A stretch of DNA of 64,000 bases. It comes from Sellimonas sp963559135. GTDB taxonomy: Bacteria > Bacillota > Clostridia > Lachnospirales > Lachnospiraceae. Within the stretch, counting starts at the first letter, position 1. Every line of letters starts with the position of its first letter. The position numbers and the translations under genes were made by a program. The stretch is from assembly GCA_963559135.1 (NCBI GenBank), contig CAUWJP010000004.1, positions 47,657-111,656 of the forward strand. Reading direction: 5' to 3'. This document shows, one piece after another, positions 34,901 through 42,200 of this stretch. Under the pieces are notes generated by a model that had not been told where the DNA came from, searched no databases, and saw only the letters and a list, made by a program, of their open reading frames with translations.

Positions 34901-36466
34901 GATTGGGGGATTGGTCACCTGCGCGAACCGCTGCTTAAAATAGTAAAACAACGGCTGATGCTCTTTTGAGAGTATTGCAAGCGGGGTATCCACGCCCATG
35001 GCTTCTGTACCTTCTGCTCCGCTTAATGCCATGGTTCGGATGGAGTCATGGTATTCCTCGTAGGAGTATCCAAATGCCTTTCTGAGTCTTGCGGCCTCTT
35101 CCTGTGTGTACTGTTCCACCTTTCTGTTCGGAATCTTCAGATCTTTTAATTCAATCATATGCTGATCCAGCCATTCGCCGTATGGCTGTCTCTTCGCATA
35201 GTATTCTTTCAGCTCATCGTCGTTGATGATTCTTTGTCTGATTGTATCCACCACCAGCATTTTCCCCGGATGAATTCTTCCTTTCTCCAGGATCTGTTCC
35301 TCCCGGATGTCTTCTAATACACCGACCTCGGAAGCCAGATAAAGGTGATTGTCTTTTGTAATATAATATCTCGAAGGGCGAAGACCGTTCCGGTCCAGTA
35401 CTGCGCCAAGCATGTCTCCGTCACTGAACATGACCGATGCCGGACCGTCCCATGGCTCCATCATGGTCGCATAATACTGATAGAAATCTTTCTTCGCCTG
35501 TGTCAGCGTATCGTTGTTTGCCCATGGTTCCGGAATCACAGACATGACAGCAAGGGGCAGATCCATTCCATTCATCACAAGGAATTCCAATGCATTATCC
35601 AGCATCGCTGAATCGGATCCGCTCCGGTCCACTACCGGCAGGATCTTATGAAGCTTGCCCTCAAAATACGGCGAGGACATATTTTCCTCCCTGGCCAACA
35701 TCTTATCCACATTGCCCTGAATAGTGTTGATCTCCCCGTTATGAACGATAAACCGGTTCGGATGAGCTCTCTGCCAACTCGGTTCCGTATTGGTACTGAA
35801 CCTGGAATGTACCAGGGCAATGGCTGACTGATACCTCTTATCCTGTAGATCCGTAAAGAAGGTACGAAGCTGCCCTACAAGAAACATCCCTTTGTACACA
35901 ATCGTTCTGCTGGAAAGAGAGACCACATAGGTTTCTGTCGTGCTCTGTTCGAATTCTCTCCTTACAACGTAAAGCCTTCGGTCAAAGTCCAGCCCTTTTT
36001 CTACATCCTCCGGCTTTGCCACAAATCCCTGCATAATCTTCGGCATACAGTCTTTTGCCTTTTTGCCGAGTACTTCCGGGCAGACTGGAACTTCCCGCCA
36101 TCCAAGGAAGGTAAGGCCTTCCTTTTTCACGATGGTCTCAAACATTTTTCGGGCCTGGTTTCTTCTGAGTTCATTCTGCGGGAAGAAAAACATCCCGATT
36201 CCATACTCCCTTTCTTCCCCGATATCGATCTGCGCTTTTTTACATACTTCGTGGAAAAAAGAATGGGAAATCTGAAGCAGAATGCCGACTCCGTCTCCGG
36301 TCTTTCCTTCTGCGTCTTTCCCCGCCCGGTGTTCAAGATTTTCTACAATCTCAAGCGCCTGGCTGACTACCCGGTGTGTTTTTTCTCCCTTTATATTTAC
36401 GACTGCGCCGATTCCGCAGTTATCGTGCTCCAGCATCGGGCAGTACAATCCTTGTTTTCCTTTCAT
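31928..36466 (-). CDS. gltB: Glutamate synthase large subunit
   Basis: 1512 residues, full family length. A 16-residue propeptide precedes the glutaminase nucleophile (Cys17 in DNCGIGAVV). There follow the class II amidotransferase domain (to about 420), the central and FMN-binding synthase domains (GEGGESPERL; KPGEGGHLPGKKV; ISGYDGGTGAAP), a 3Fe-4S cysteine group (CNQDTCPMGVATQ) and the right-handed beta-helix (from about 1240). It begins 24 bases after pyrG, so it is read from the pyrG promoter. Confidence 0.98.
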   Translation of the reverse strand: MKGKQGLYCPMLEHDNCGIGAVVNIKGEKTHRVVSQALEIVENLEHRAGKDAEGKTGDGVGILLQISHSFFHEVCKKAQIDIGEEREYGIGMFFFPQNELRRNQARKMFETIVKKEGLTFLGWREVPVCPEVLGKKAKDCMPKIMQGFVAKPEDVEKGLDFDRRLYVVRREFEQSTTETYVVSLSSRTIVYKGMFLVGQLRTFFTDLQDKRYQSAIALVHSRFSTNTEPSWQRAHPNRFIVHNGEINTIQGNVDKMLAREENMSSPYFEGKLHKILPVVDRSGSDSAMLDNALEFLVMNGMDLPLAVMSVIPEPWANNDTLTQAKKDFYQYYATMMEPWDGPASVMFSDGDMLGAVLDRNGLRPSRYYITKDNHLYLASEVGVLEDIREEQILEKGRIHPGKMLVVDTIRQRIINDDELKEYYAKRQPYGEWLDQHMIELKDLKIPNRKVEQYTQEEAARLRKAFGYSYEEYHDSIRTMALSGAEGTEAMGVDTPLAILSKEHQPLFYYFKQRFAQVTNPPIDAVREEIVTCTSVYIGKEGNILKEKPENCQVLKVNNPILSDTDLLKIKDMKKPGFCPVEVSITCFKNMPMEKALDRLFIEVDRAYKDGATILILTDRGVDENHVAIPSLLAVSAVHHYLVRTKKSTSMPIILESAEPREVHHFAALLGYGASAVNPYLAHETIREMIENGLLEKDYYAAVYDYDEAVLTGIVKIASKMGISTIQSYQGSQIFEAVGISQEVIDQYFTHTVSRVGGITMKEIEEDVERLHSQAFDPLGLDIDLTLESIGRHSFRSQGEHHRYNPETIHLLQQSVWQNDYQIFKEYTGKIDKEETGYLRSLMEFNFPETGVPIEEVESVESIVKRFKTGAMSYGSISQEAHEALALAMNAIHGKSNSGEGGESPERLLTKGTKENRCSAIKQVASGRFGVTSRYLVSADEIQIKMAQGAKPGEGGHLPGKKVYPWIAKTRYSTPGVSLISPPPHHDIYSIEDLAQLIYDLKNANKDARISVKLVSEAGVGTIAAGVAKAGAQVVLISGYDGGTGAAPGSSIHNAGLPWELGLAEAHQTLLKNGLRNRVRIETDGKLMSGRDVAVAALLGAEEFGFATAPLVTLGCVMMRVCNQDTCPMGVATQNPKLRKCFKGKPEYVIHFMEFIAQELREYMAKLGVRTIDEMVGRTDLLKAKEQPENERGRTIDLSAVLDHPYTGENNIKGEYDFELDKTLDKTVLIKELGEKLAKGKPGRVEVRVKNTDRTFGTMFGSEITRRYPEGVQEDMYIVECTGTGGQSFGAFIPAGLTISLSGDCNDYFGKGLSGGKLALYPMKESTYRADENMIVGNVALYGATSGKAFICGMAGERFCVRNSGATAVVEGVGDHGCEYMTGGRVVVIGKTGKNFAAGMSGGIAYVLDEENSLYRNINKSMISMEEITWKSEAEELKGMIREHVEVTGSVKGRMILEHFEEYLPKFKKIIPNDYKKMLVLSKHYEEMGLGSEQAQIEAFYESTGQKKMGGNQ

Positions 36467-36490
36467 GTATTTCTTCCTTTCACTTCATTT

Positions 36491-38092
36491 CTATCTATGA
36501 TGTTCGGCTGCCGCCTTAACAAAACCTGCAAACAGCGGATGCGGACGATTCGGCCTAGATTTGAATTCCGGATGGGCCTGAGTACCAATGTAAAACGGAT
36601 GATCTGTGATCTCGATCATTTCCACAATCCGTTTATCCGGTGACAGCCCTGCCAGATGAAGACCTGCCTTTTCCAGCACTTCCCGGTAATCATTGTTGAC
36701 CTCATAACGGTGTCTGTGTCGCTCGGAAATCTCTGTTTTTCCGTAAAGTGCACAGCTTCTGGAATGTTCATCCAGTATACATGGATATGCACCAAGACGA
36801 AGTGTTCCGCCGATGTTTTCCACATCTTTCTGATCCGACATCAGCGCAATCAGTGGGTGCAGTGTCTCCGGATGGAACTCGATGCTGTCCGCATCGTGAT
36901 ATCCGACCACATACCGCGCAAAAGCAACGATTGCCATCTGCATTCCAAGGCAGATGCCAAGATACGGGATCTTCTTTCTTCTTGCATAATCTGCTGCAAG
37001 GATCATTCCCTCCGTTCCGCGCTTTCCGAATCCACCCGGTACGAGAATCCCATCCACACCTCCAAGTTTTTCCTCCAGAGTTTCCTCTGTGATCTCCTCC
37101 GAGTCTGTCCACCTAAACTGAATATCTGCATGACAGCTGATTCCACCGTGCTTCAGCGCTTCCACGACACTGAGGTACGCATCGTGAAGCTGCGTATACT
37201 TTCCTACAATTGCAATCTCAACTTCCTGCTTTGGATGACGAAGTGCTTCGGTCATCTCGATCCAGTCCTGAAGATCCGGCTCTTTTTCTTCCAGATGCAG
37301 GCATTTTAAAACCGCCTGAGCCAGATGTTCTTTCTCCATGGCAAGCGGTGCTTCATAGAGAAAGTCCACATCCAGATTCTGAAGGACATTTTCCGACGGT
37401 ACATTACAGAAGAGAGCGATCTTGTCCCGCATCTCCTGCGGTACCGGATACTCGGAACGGCAGACCAGAATGTCCGGCCAGATTCCAAGCCGCTGCAGTT
37501 CCTTGACACTTGCCTGGGTCGGTTTCGTCTTCATCTCCCCGGAAGCTTTCAAATACGGAATCAACGTTACATGGATCAGGATCGCATTCTCCTTTCCCAC
37601 ATCGTGCTGGAACTGGCGGATTGCCTCCAGAAAAGGCTGACTTTCAATATCCCCGACGGTGCCTCCCACCTCAATGATAGCGATGCGGTCCTCTCCCGGA
37701 GCTTTCGCCCGGTAAAACCTTTCTTTGATCTCATTTGTAATATGCGGGATCACCTGAACGGTGCCTCCGCCATAATCTCCGTGACGTTCTTTATTCAGTA
37801 CGGACCAGTAAATCTTTCCGGAAGTGACATTGGAATTCTTATCCAGACTCTCATCAATGAACCGTTCATAATGTCCCAGATCCAGATCCGTCTCCGTCCC
37901 GTCATCTGTCACAAACACTTCCCCATGCTGGATCGGATTCATCGTTCCCGGATCCACGTTGATATACGGGTCAAACTTCTGCATGGTCACCTGATATCCT
38001 CTTGCCTTTAACAGTCTTCCAAGAGATGCTGCTGTGATTCCTTTCCCCAGTCCGGATACCACTCCTCCTGTTACAAATACATATTTTACCAT
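36491..38092 (-). CDS. pyrG: CTP synthase
   Basis: 533 residues. The synthase domain (1-265) shows FVTGGVVSGLGKGI and DPYINVDPGTMNP. The class I glutaminase domain has the nucleophile in LGICLGMQ and the His/Glu pair in QAHPEF. It aminates UTP to CTP with glutamine ammonia. The start is set by GGAGG before MVKYVFV. A long in-frame extension upstream is leader sequence. The leader carries a terminator and a candidate ANTAR hairpin. Downstream gltB and gltD follow closely. Confidence 0.97.
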   Translation of the reverse strand: MVKYVFVTGGVVSGLGKGITAASLGRLLKARGYQVTMQKFDPYINVDPGTMNPIQHGEVFVTDDGTETDLDLGHYERFIDESLDKNSNVTSGKIYWSVLNKERHGDYGGGTVQVIPHITNEIKERFYRAKAPGEDRIAIIEVGGTVGDIESQPFLEAIRQFQHDVGKENAILIHVTLIPYLKASGEMKTKPTQASVKELQRLGIWPDILVCRSEYPVPQEMRDKIALFCNVPSENVLQNLDVDFLYEAPLAMEKEHLAQAVLKCLHLEEKEPDLQDWIEMTEALRHPKQEVEIAIVGKYTQLHDAYLSVVEALKHGGISCHADIQFRWTDSEEITEETLEEKLGGVDGILVPGGFGKRGTEGMILAADYARRKKIPYLGICLGMQMAIVAFARYVVGYHDADSIEFHPETLHPLIALMSDQKDVENIGGTLRLGAYPCILDEHSRSCALYGKTEISERHRHRYEVNNDYREVLEKAGLHLAGLSPDKRIVEMIEITDHPFYIGTQAHPEFKSRPNRPHPLFAGFVKAAAEHHR

Positions 38093-38150
38093 TTCTTCTG
38101 TTACCTCCTTACGACATTCCTTCCATCCGCCCGGATGGCTTTTCCAAATA

Positions 38151-38186
38151 AAAAAGAGGGCAAAAGTGCCAGAAACCGCTCTTTTT
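38151..38186 (-). terminator. pyrG leader terminator (attenuator)
   Basis: Minus strand: AAAAAGAG (38186-38179) pairs with CTCTTTTT (38158-38151), enclosing a GGCA/TGCC inner stem and an 8-base bulge. The T tract follows, about 60 bases before the pyrG start. The upstream arm overlaps an alternative hairpin (38172-38179 with 38189-38195). Confidence 0.65.
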
Positions 38187-38200
38187 CTGCGTTTCTTCAT

Positions 38201-38214
38201 CGACACCTTTGCCG
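38201..38214 (-). promoter_or_regulatory. Candidate ANTAR-binding hairpin in the pyrG leader
   Basis: Minus strand CGGC, loop AAAGGT, GTCG: a four-pair stem with a hexaloop having A at position 1 and G at position 4. It shares GCAAAGG with the glnN leader hairpin. The stem is short, so confidence is moderate. Confidence 0.5.
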
Positions 38215-38255
38215 CTCTAAATTTATTTTGCTCTTCTCTTTTTTATTATTCCATT

Positions 38256-38284
38256 ACTATACTCTACTTTTCTTCGTTTGTAAA
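38256..38284 (-). promoter_or_regulatory. pyrG promoter at the end of purF
   Basis: Minus strand TTTACA (38284-38279), 17-base spacer, TATAGT (38261-38256). It overlaps the last codons of purF and gives a leader of about 155 bases. Confidence 0.7.
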
Positions 38285-39706
38285 TCCTTTTTTTTCCTTT
38301 TCCACCGGAACCGGATAGTGGTTGTCAAAACATGCTTTACAGATTCCCAGATCTCCTACCATTGTCTGAAGATCCTCGATCTTCATGTAGCCAAGGGAAT
38401 CCGCACCGATCAATTCACGGATTTCTTCCGTTGTATGGTCTGCCGCGATAAGCTGTTCATTAGACGGCACATCGGTTCCATAATAACACGGATACAGAAA
38501 CGGAGGCGCACTGATGCGTACATGCACTTCTTTTGCTCCGGCCTTTTTCAGCATCTGGATCAGATTCGCCATTGTAGTTCCACGAACAATGGAATCATCT
38601 ACAAGAACAATACGTTTGTCTTTGACAACGGATTCCAGGACATTCAGCTTCAACTTGACGCTGGATTCTCTTTCCTTCTGAGTTGGTTTGATAAAGGTTC
38701 TGCCAATATAACTGTTTTTGTAGAAAGCTATCTCAAATGGAAGTCCTGCCTCCATGGCATATCCCTTCGCTGCCGTAAGTCCGGATTCTGGAACACCGGT
38801 CACCAGATCCGCATCCACCGGCCACGCTTTTGCCAGCGCCTGTCCAGAACGGATTCTGGCATCATAGATTTTAATGCCGTCCATCTCACTGTCAAGGCGT
38901 GCAAAATAAATATATTCAAAGATACAATGCGCCCGCTCTTTCTGCTGCAGCTCCTTATTAGAGGTGATCCCATTTTCCGTAATCGCAACCATTTCACCAG
39001 GCTCAATGTCCCGGATAAATTCTGCTCCTACTGAAGCAAGGGCACAGCTTTCCGATGCTACGATATACGCATTGTTCCGCTTTCCAAGACAGAGCGGTTT
39101 CAGACCAAACGGATCTCTCACAGCAATCAGTTTTCTCGGACTCATTACGACAAGGGCATAGCCTCCGCGGATCCGTCTTGCTGTATGGAGAATGGCTTCT
39201 TCCACATTTTTTGTATGGACTCTTTCTCTTGCAATATAGTAGGCAATCATCTCGGAATCTGTTGTCGTGTGGAAAATCGCTCCTCCGTAGACAAGCTCTT
39301 CTTTCAGGCTTGCAGCATTGACCAGATTCCCGTTGTGTGCAAGAGCCAGCGTTCCCTTGATGTAGTTTAAGACAAGTGGCTGTGCATTTTCTCTAGTGGA
39401 TCCTCCTGTCGTCGAATACCGGACATGGCCGATTCCAAGATTTCCATGAAGCGACGACAGCGTATCCGGCTTAAATACTTCACTGACAAGTCCAAGATCC
39501 TTATGATAAGCAATGTTGCCCCGTTCTCCCTTTGTATCAGAGACAACAATACCGCAGGATTCCTGTCCTCTATGCTGCAAAGAACATAGTCCATAATATA
39601 CTGATGAAGCGATGTCGTTTCCATCAAAATCGTAAATTCCAAACACACCGCACTCTTCTCTAACTCCGGTTTCCTGATACTTATCATACTGTAAACAAGT
39701 CTTCAT
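38264..39706 (-). CDS. purF: Amidophosphoribosyltransferase
   Basis: 480 residues. It catalyses the first step of purine synthesis, PRPP plus glutamine to phosphoribosylamine. An 18-residue propeptide precedes the nucleophile Cys19 (EECGVFG). The PRPP motif IVLVDDSIVRGTT and cysteines for a 4Fe-4S cluster are present. I chose the second ATG (MKTCLQ), with GGAGG seven bases before it. Its own promoter and a leader terminator lie in the region shared with glnN. Confidence 0.96.
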   Translation of the reverse strand: MKTCLQYDKYQETGVREECGVFGIYDFDGNDIASSVYYGLCSLQHRGQESCGIVVSDTKGERGNIAYHKDLGLVSEVFKPDTLSSLHGNLGIGHVRYSTTGGSTRENAQPLVLNYIKGTLALAHNGNLVNAASLKEELVYGGAIFHTTTDSEMIAYYIARERVHTKNVEEAILHTARRIRGGYALVVMSPRKLIAVRDPFGLKPLCLGKRNNAYIVASESCALASVGAEFIRDIEPGEMVAITENGITSNKELQQKERAHCIFEYIYFARLDSEMDGIKIYDARIRSGQALAKAWPVDADLVTGVPESGLTAAKGYAMEAGLPFEIAFYKNSYIGRTFIKPTQKERESSVKLKLNVLESVVKDKRIVLVDDSIVRGTTMANLIQMLKKAGAKEVHVRISAPPFLYPCYYGTDVPSNEQLIAADHTTEEIRELIGADSLGYMKIEDLQTMVGDLGICKACFDNHYPVPVEKEKKGFTNEEK

Positions 39707-39758
39707 TTTCATTCCTCCGTCCATTGATCTCACCATATTGTAATAGAAAAACAAAAAA

Positions 39759-39775
39759 GCGGATGTTCATTCCGC
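39759..39775 (-). terminator. Promoter-proximal hairpin in the purF leader
   Basis: Minus strand GCGGA, seven-base loop, TCCGC, then six T residues. It lies about 8 bases after the predicted start of transcription, so it could attenuate purF. Confidence 0.6.
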
Positions 39776-39789
39776 GCTCATATTAAGAC

Positions 39790-39817
39790 ATTTTAACCTT
39801 CTTTTTGAGTTTTGCAA
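39790..39817 (-). promoter_or_regulatory. purF promoter
   Basis: Minus strand TTGCAA (39817-39812), 16-base spacer, TAAAAT (39795-39790). Confidence 0.6.
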
Positions 39818-39854
39818 GAGTTTTTTGTTTTTTTGATTTTTTTCCAAAAAAGGA

Positions 39855-39884
39855 TTGACAGCTTTCTCGATTTGTGTTTATACT
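39855..39884 (+). promoter_or_regulatory. glnN promoter
   Basis: TTGACA (39855-39860), 18-base spacer, TATACT (39879-39884). The predicted start is near 39891, directly before the regulatory hairpin. Confidence 0.8.
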
Positions 39885-39893
39885 ACACAGCAT

Positions 39894-39909
39894 AAAGCAA
39901 AGGCGCTTT
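39894..39909 (+). promoter_or_regulatory. Candidate ANTAR-binding hairpin in the glnN leader
   Basis: AAAGC, hexaloop AAAGGC, GCTTT: five perfect pairs with A at loop position 1 and G at position 4, the ANTAR recognition pattern. Its 3' arm and loop overlap the terminator at 39900-39930, so the two structures are mutually exclusive. Confidence 0.65.
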
Positions 39910-39936
39910 GGACATTGTCCGAAGTGCCTTTTTTAT
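39900..39936 (+). terminator. glnN leader terminator
   Basis: A 14-pair stem (39900-39913 with 39917-39930, two G-U pairs) with loop ATT and a run of T. It stands about 60 bases before glnN, between promoter and gene, so it must be bypassed for expression. Confidence 0.85.
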
Positions 39937-39997
39937 TGTATGGATTTCACGAAGTCTGTACACAAGTTCTTAAGGAAATGAAAGGAGCAGTCTCTAT

Positions 39998-42112
39998 ATG
40001 ATGAAAGAAATATCAAAGACCATACCGGAACTTTACGGAAGCCTTGTATTTAATGACAAAGTCATGCGCGAACGCCTCCCAAAGGACACCTACAAAGCGC
40101 TTCACAAGACAATCCAGAACGGAACACATCTTGAGCTTGACGTGGCAAATACCGTTGCCGCCGCCATGAAAGAATGGGCAATCGAGCACGGTGCAACCCA
40201 TTTTACTCACTGGTTCCAGCCGATGACCGGATTTACAGCTGAAAAACATGACAGCTTTATCTCCCCGGTGGAGGGCGGACAGGTCATCATGGAGTTTTCC
40301 GGTAAAGAACTGATCAAAGGAGAACCGGATGCATCCAGTTTTCCTTCCGGCGGCCTGCGCGCCACCTTCGAGGCGAGAGGATACACTGCCTGGGATCCGA
40401 CTTCCCCGGCTTTTATTAAGGACGGCTCTCTATATATTCCGACCGCCTTTTGTTCCTACAACGGCGAAGCCCTAGATAAAAAGACTCCGCTCCTTCGTTC
40501 CATGGAAGCGCTGAACAAAGAAGCACTGAAAGTACTTCACCTCCTTGGAAATACGAAAGTGAAGAAAGTCGATACAACCATTGGATCCGAGCAGGAATAT
40601 TTCCTTGTGGATAAGGATCTCTATAAGAAACGGAAAGACCTTCTTTTTTGCGGACGGACACTGATCGGAGCCCCGGCCCCAAAAGGACAGGAAATGGAAG
40701 ATCACTATTTCGGTGTCTTAAAGCCGAAAGTTGCTGCCTATATGCATGATCTGGATGAAGAACTTTGGAAACTCGGTGTTCCGGTCAAGACCAAACACAA
40801 TGAAGTCGCACCGGCACAGCATGAGCTCGCTCCGGTATTCGATACAGCCAATGTGGCAGTCGACCACAATCAGCTGACTATGGAAATGATGAAAAAAATT
40901 GCCGACTCCCATCATCTTGCCTGCCTTCTTCATGAAAAACCGTTTGAAGGCGTCAACGGAAGCGGTAAGCACAACAACTGGTCTCTTGTCACCGATTCCG
41001 GCGAGAACCTTCTCGACCCTGGCAAAACTCCAGCGGAAAATACCCAGTTCCTTGTCTTTTTGATGGCAGTCATCGCAGCTGTAGACGACTATGCGGATCT
41101 GATGCGTGTCTCCGTTGCAAGTGCAGGAAATGACCACCGTCTTGGAGCCAATGAAGCGCCTCCGGCCATCGTCTCCATCTTCCTTGGCGATGAACTGACC
41201 TCTGTGCTGAAATCCATCGAGGAAGGAACCGACTTTCTCAAACAGAAACAGATTCTTATGGAGATCGGCGCAAAAGTATTGCCGCATTTTGCCAAAGACA
41301 CGACAGACCGAAACCGTACTTCCCCGTTCGCCTTTACCGGAAATAAATTTGAGTTCCGCATGCCGGGAAGCGCTCTTTCTGTCGCGGAACCAAATGTCAT
41401 CCTGAATACTGCTGTGGCAGAGTCCTTAAGCCGGATCTACGAAGTACTGAAAGATGTGCCGGAAACACAAATGGAAGAACAGATTCAAGAACTGTTAAAA
41501 TCCATGATTACCAAGCACAAGCGGATCCTCTTTAATGGAAACGGCTATACCGATGAATGGGTGGAAGAAGCGAAAAAGCGTGGACTTTTCAATCTGAAAT
41601 CTCTGCCGGATGCTCTTCCGCAGTTCATCGCAGAAAAGAATATTGATCTTTTTACCAAACATCGGATTTTCACAAAGGAGGAGATCTACTCACGGTATGA
41701 GATTATTCTGGAGAACTACTCCAAAACGATCCACATCGAATCTCTTACCATGCAGGACATGGTGAAAAAAGACTTCACACCGTCACTCTTCTCCTATGTG
41801 TCCGATGTAACAAAAGAGGCGCTCGATAAACGGAAACTCCTTCCATCCCTGTCTGCGACTTACGAAGAAAAAATAGTCCAGACACTGACCGAATCATCCG
41901 AGCAGATTGTACTTGCTCTGGCTGCCCTCACTGAGGACACGAAAAAGGCGGAAGAGATGGAAGAACCGCTTGAGGCTGCACGCTATTACCATGATACGAT
42001 CCTGAAAGACATGAATACGCTCCGTACTTCCGTGGATCAGGCTGAAGCCATCATTCCGGGGAGTTACCTGCCATATCCGACTTACGACGAATTGCTCTTT
42101 TCTTTACGATAG
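39998..42112 (+). CDS. glnN: Glutamine synthetase type III
   Basis: 704 residues, the large GSIII form. Signature stretches include SEQEYFLVD, KTKHNEVAPAQHELAP, NGSGKHNNWSL and SAGNDHRLGANEAPP. It is the second glutamine synthetase in the window. AAAGGAG precedes two tandem ATG codons, and I use the first. The gene is divergent from purF and is the only plus-strand member of the glutamine island. Its leader shows terminator and antiterminator elements consistent with ANTAR control. Confidence 0.96.
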   Translation: MMKEISKTIPELYGSLVFNDKVMRERLPKDTYKALHKTIQNGTHLELDVANTVAAAMKEWAIEHGATHFTHWFQPMTGFTAEKHDSFISPVEGGQVIMEFSGKELIKGEPDASSFPSGGLRATFEARGYTAWDPTSPAFIKDGSLYIPTAFCSYNGEALDKKTPLLRSMEALNKEALKVLHLLGNTKVKKVDTTIGSEQEYFLVDKDLYKKRKDLLFCGRTLIGAPAPKGQEMEDHYFGVLKPKVAAYMHDLDEELWKLGVPVKTKHNEVAPAQHELAPVFDTANVAVDHNQLTMEMMKKIADSHHLACLLHEKPFEGVNGSGKHNNWSLVTDSGENLLDPGKTPAENTQFLVFLMAVIAAVDDYADLMRVSVASAGNDHRLGANEAPPAIVSIFLGDELTSVLKSIEEGTDFLKQKQILMEIGAKVLPHFAKDTTDRNRTSPFAFTGNKFEFRMPGSALSVAEPNVILNTAVAESLSRIYEVLKDVPETQMEEQIQELLKSMITKHKRILFNGNGYTDEWVEEAKKRGLFNLKSLPDALPQFIAEKNIDLFTKHRIFTKEEIYSRYEIILENYSKTIHIESLTMQDMVKKDFTPSLFSYVSDVTKEALDKRKLLPSLSATYEEKIVQTLTESSEQIVLALAALTEDTKKAEEMEEPLEAARYYHDTILKDMNTLRTSVDQAEAIIPGSYLPYPTYDELLFSLR

Positions 42113-42150
42113 GCAGCGCTGGTTCCCCAAGGTTTATATCTTTTCCTATG

Positions 42151-42200
42151 AAAATGGAGGAGTTGTCGCAGCTTTGCGGCAGACTCCTCCATTACCCTCT
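42151..42200 (+). terminator. Convergent hairpin after glnN
   Basis: Arms 42153-42163 and 42183-42193 pair perfectly over 11 bases with a further inner stem. T-rich flanks exist on the minus-strand side. Confidence 0.7.

Noticed and set aside
39707..39997. A glutamine riboswitch (glnA or Downstream-peptide type) between purF and glnN
   Set aside because: I could not find the three-way junction core. The leader is explained better by a simple terminator and an ANTAR hairpin.
40718..41287. A 189-codon frame antisense to glnN
   Set aside because: No ribosome site and no recognisable domain. glnN is strongly conserved across this stretch.
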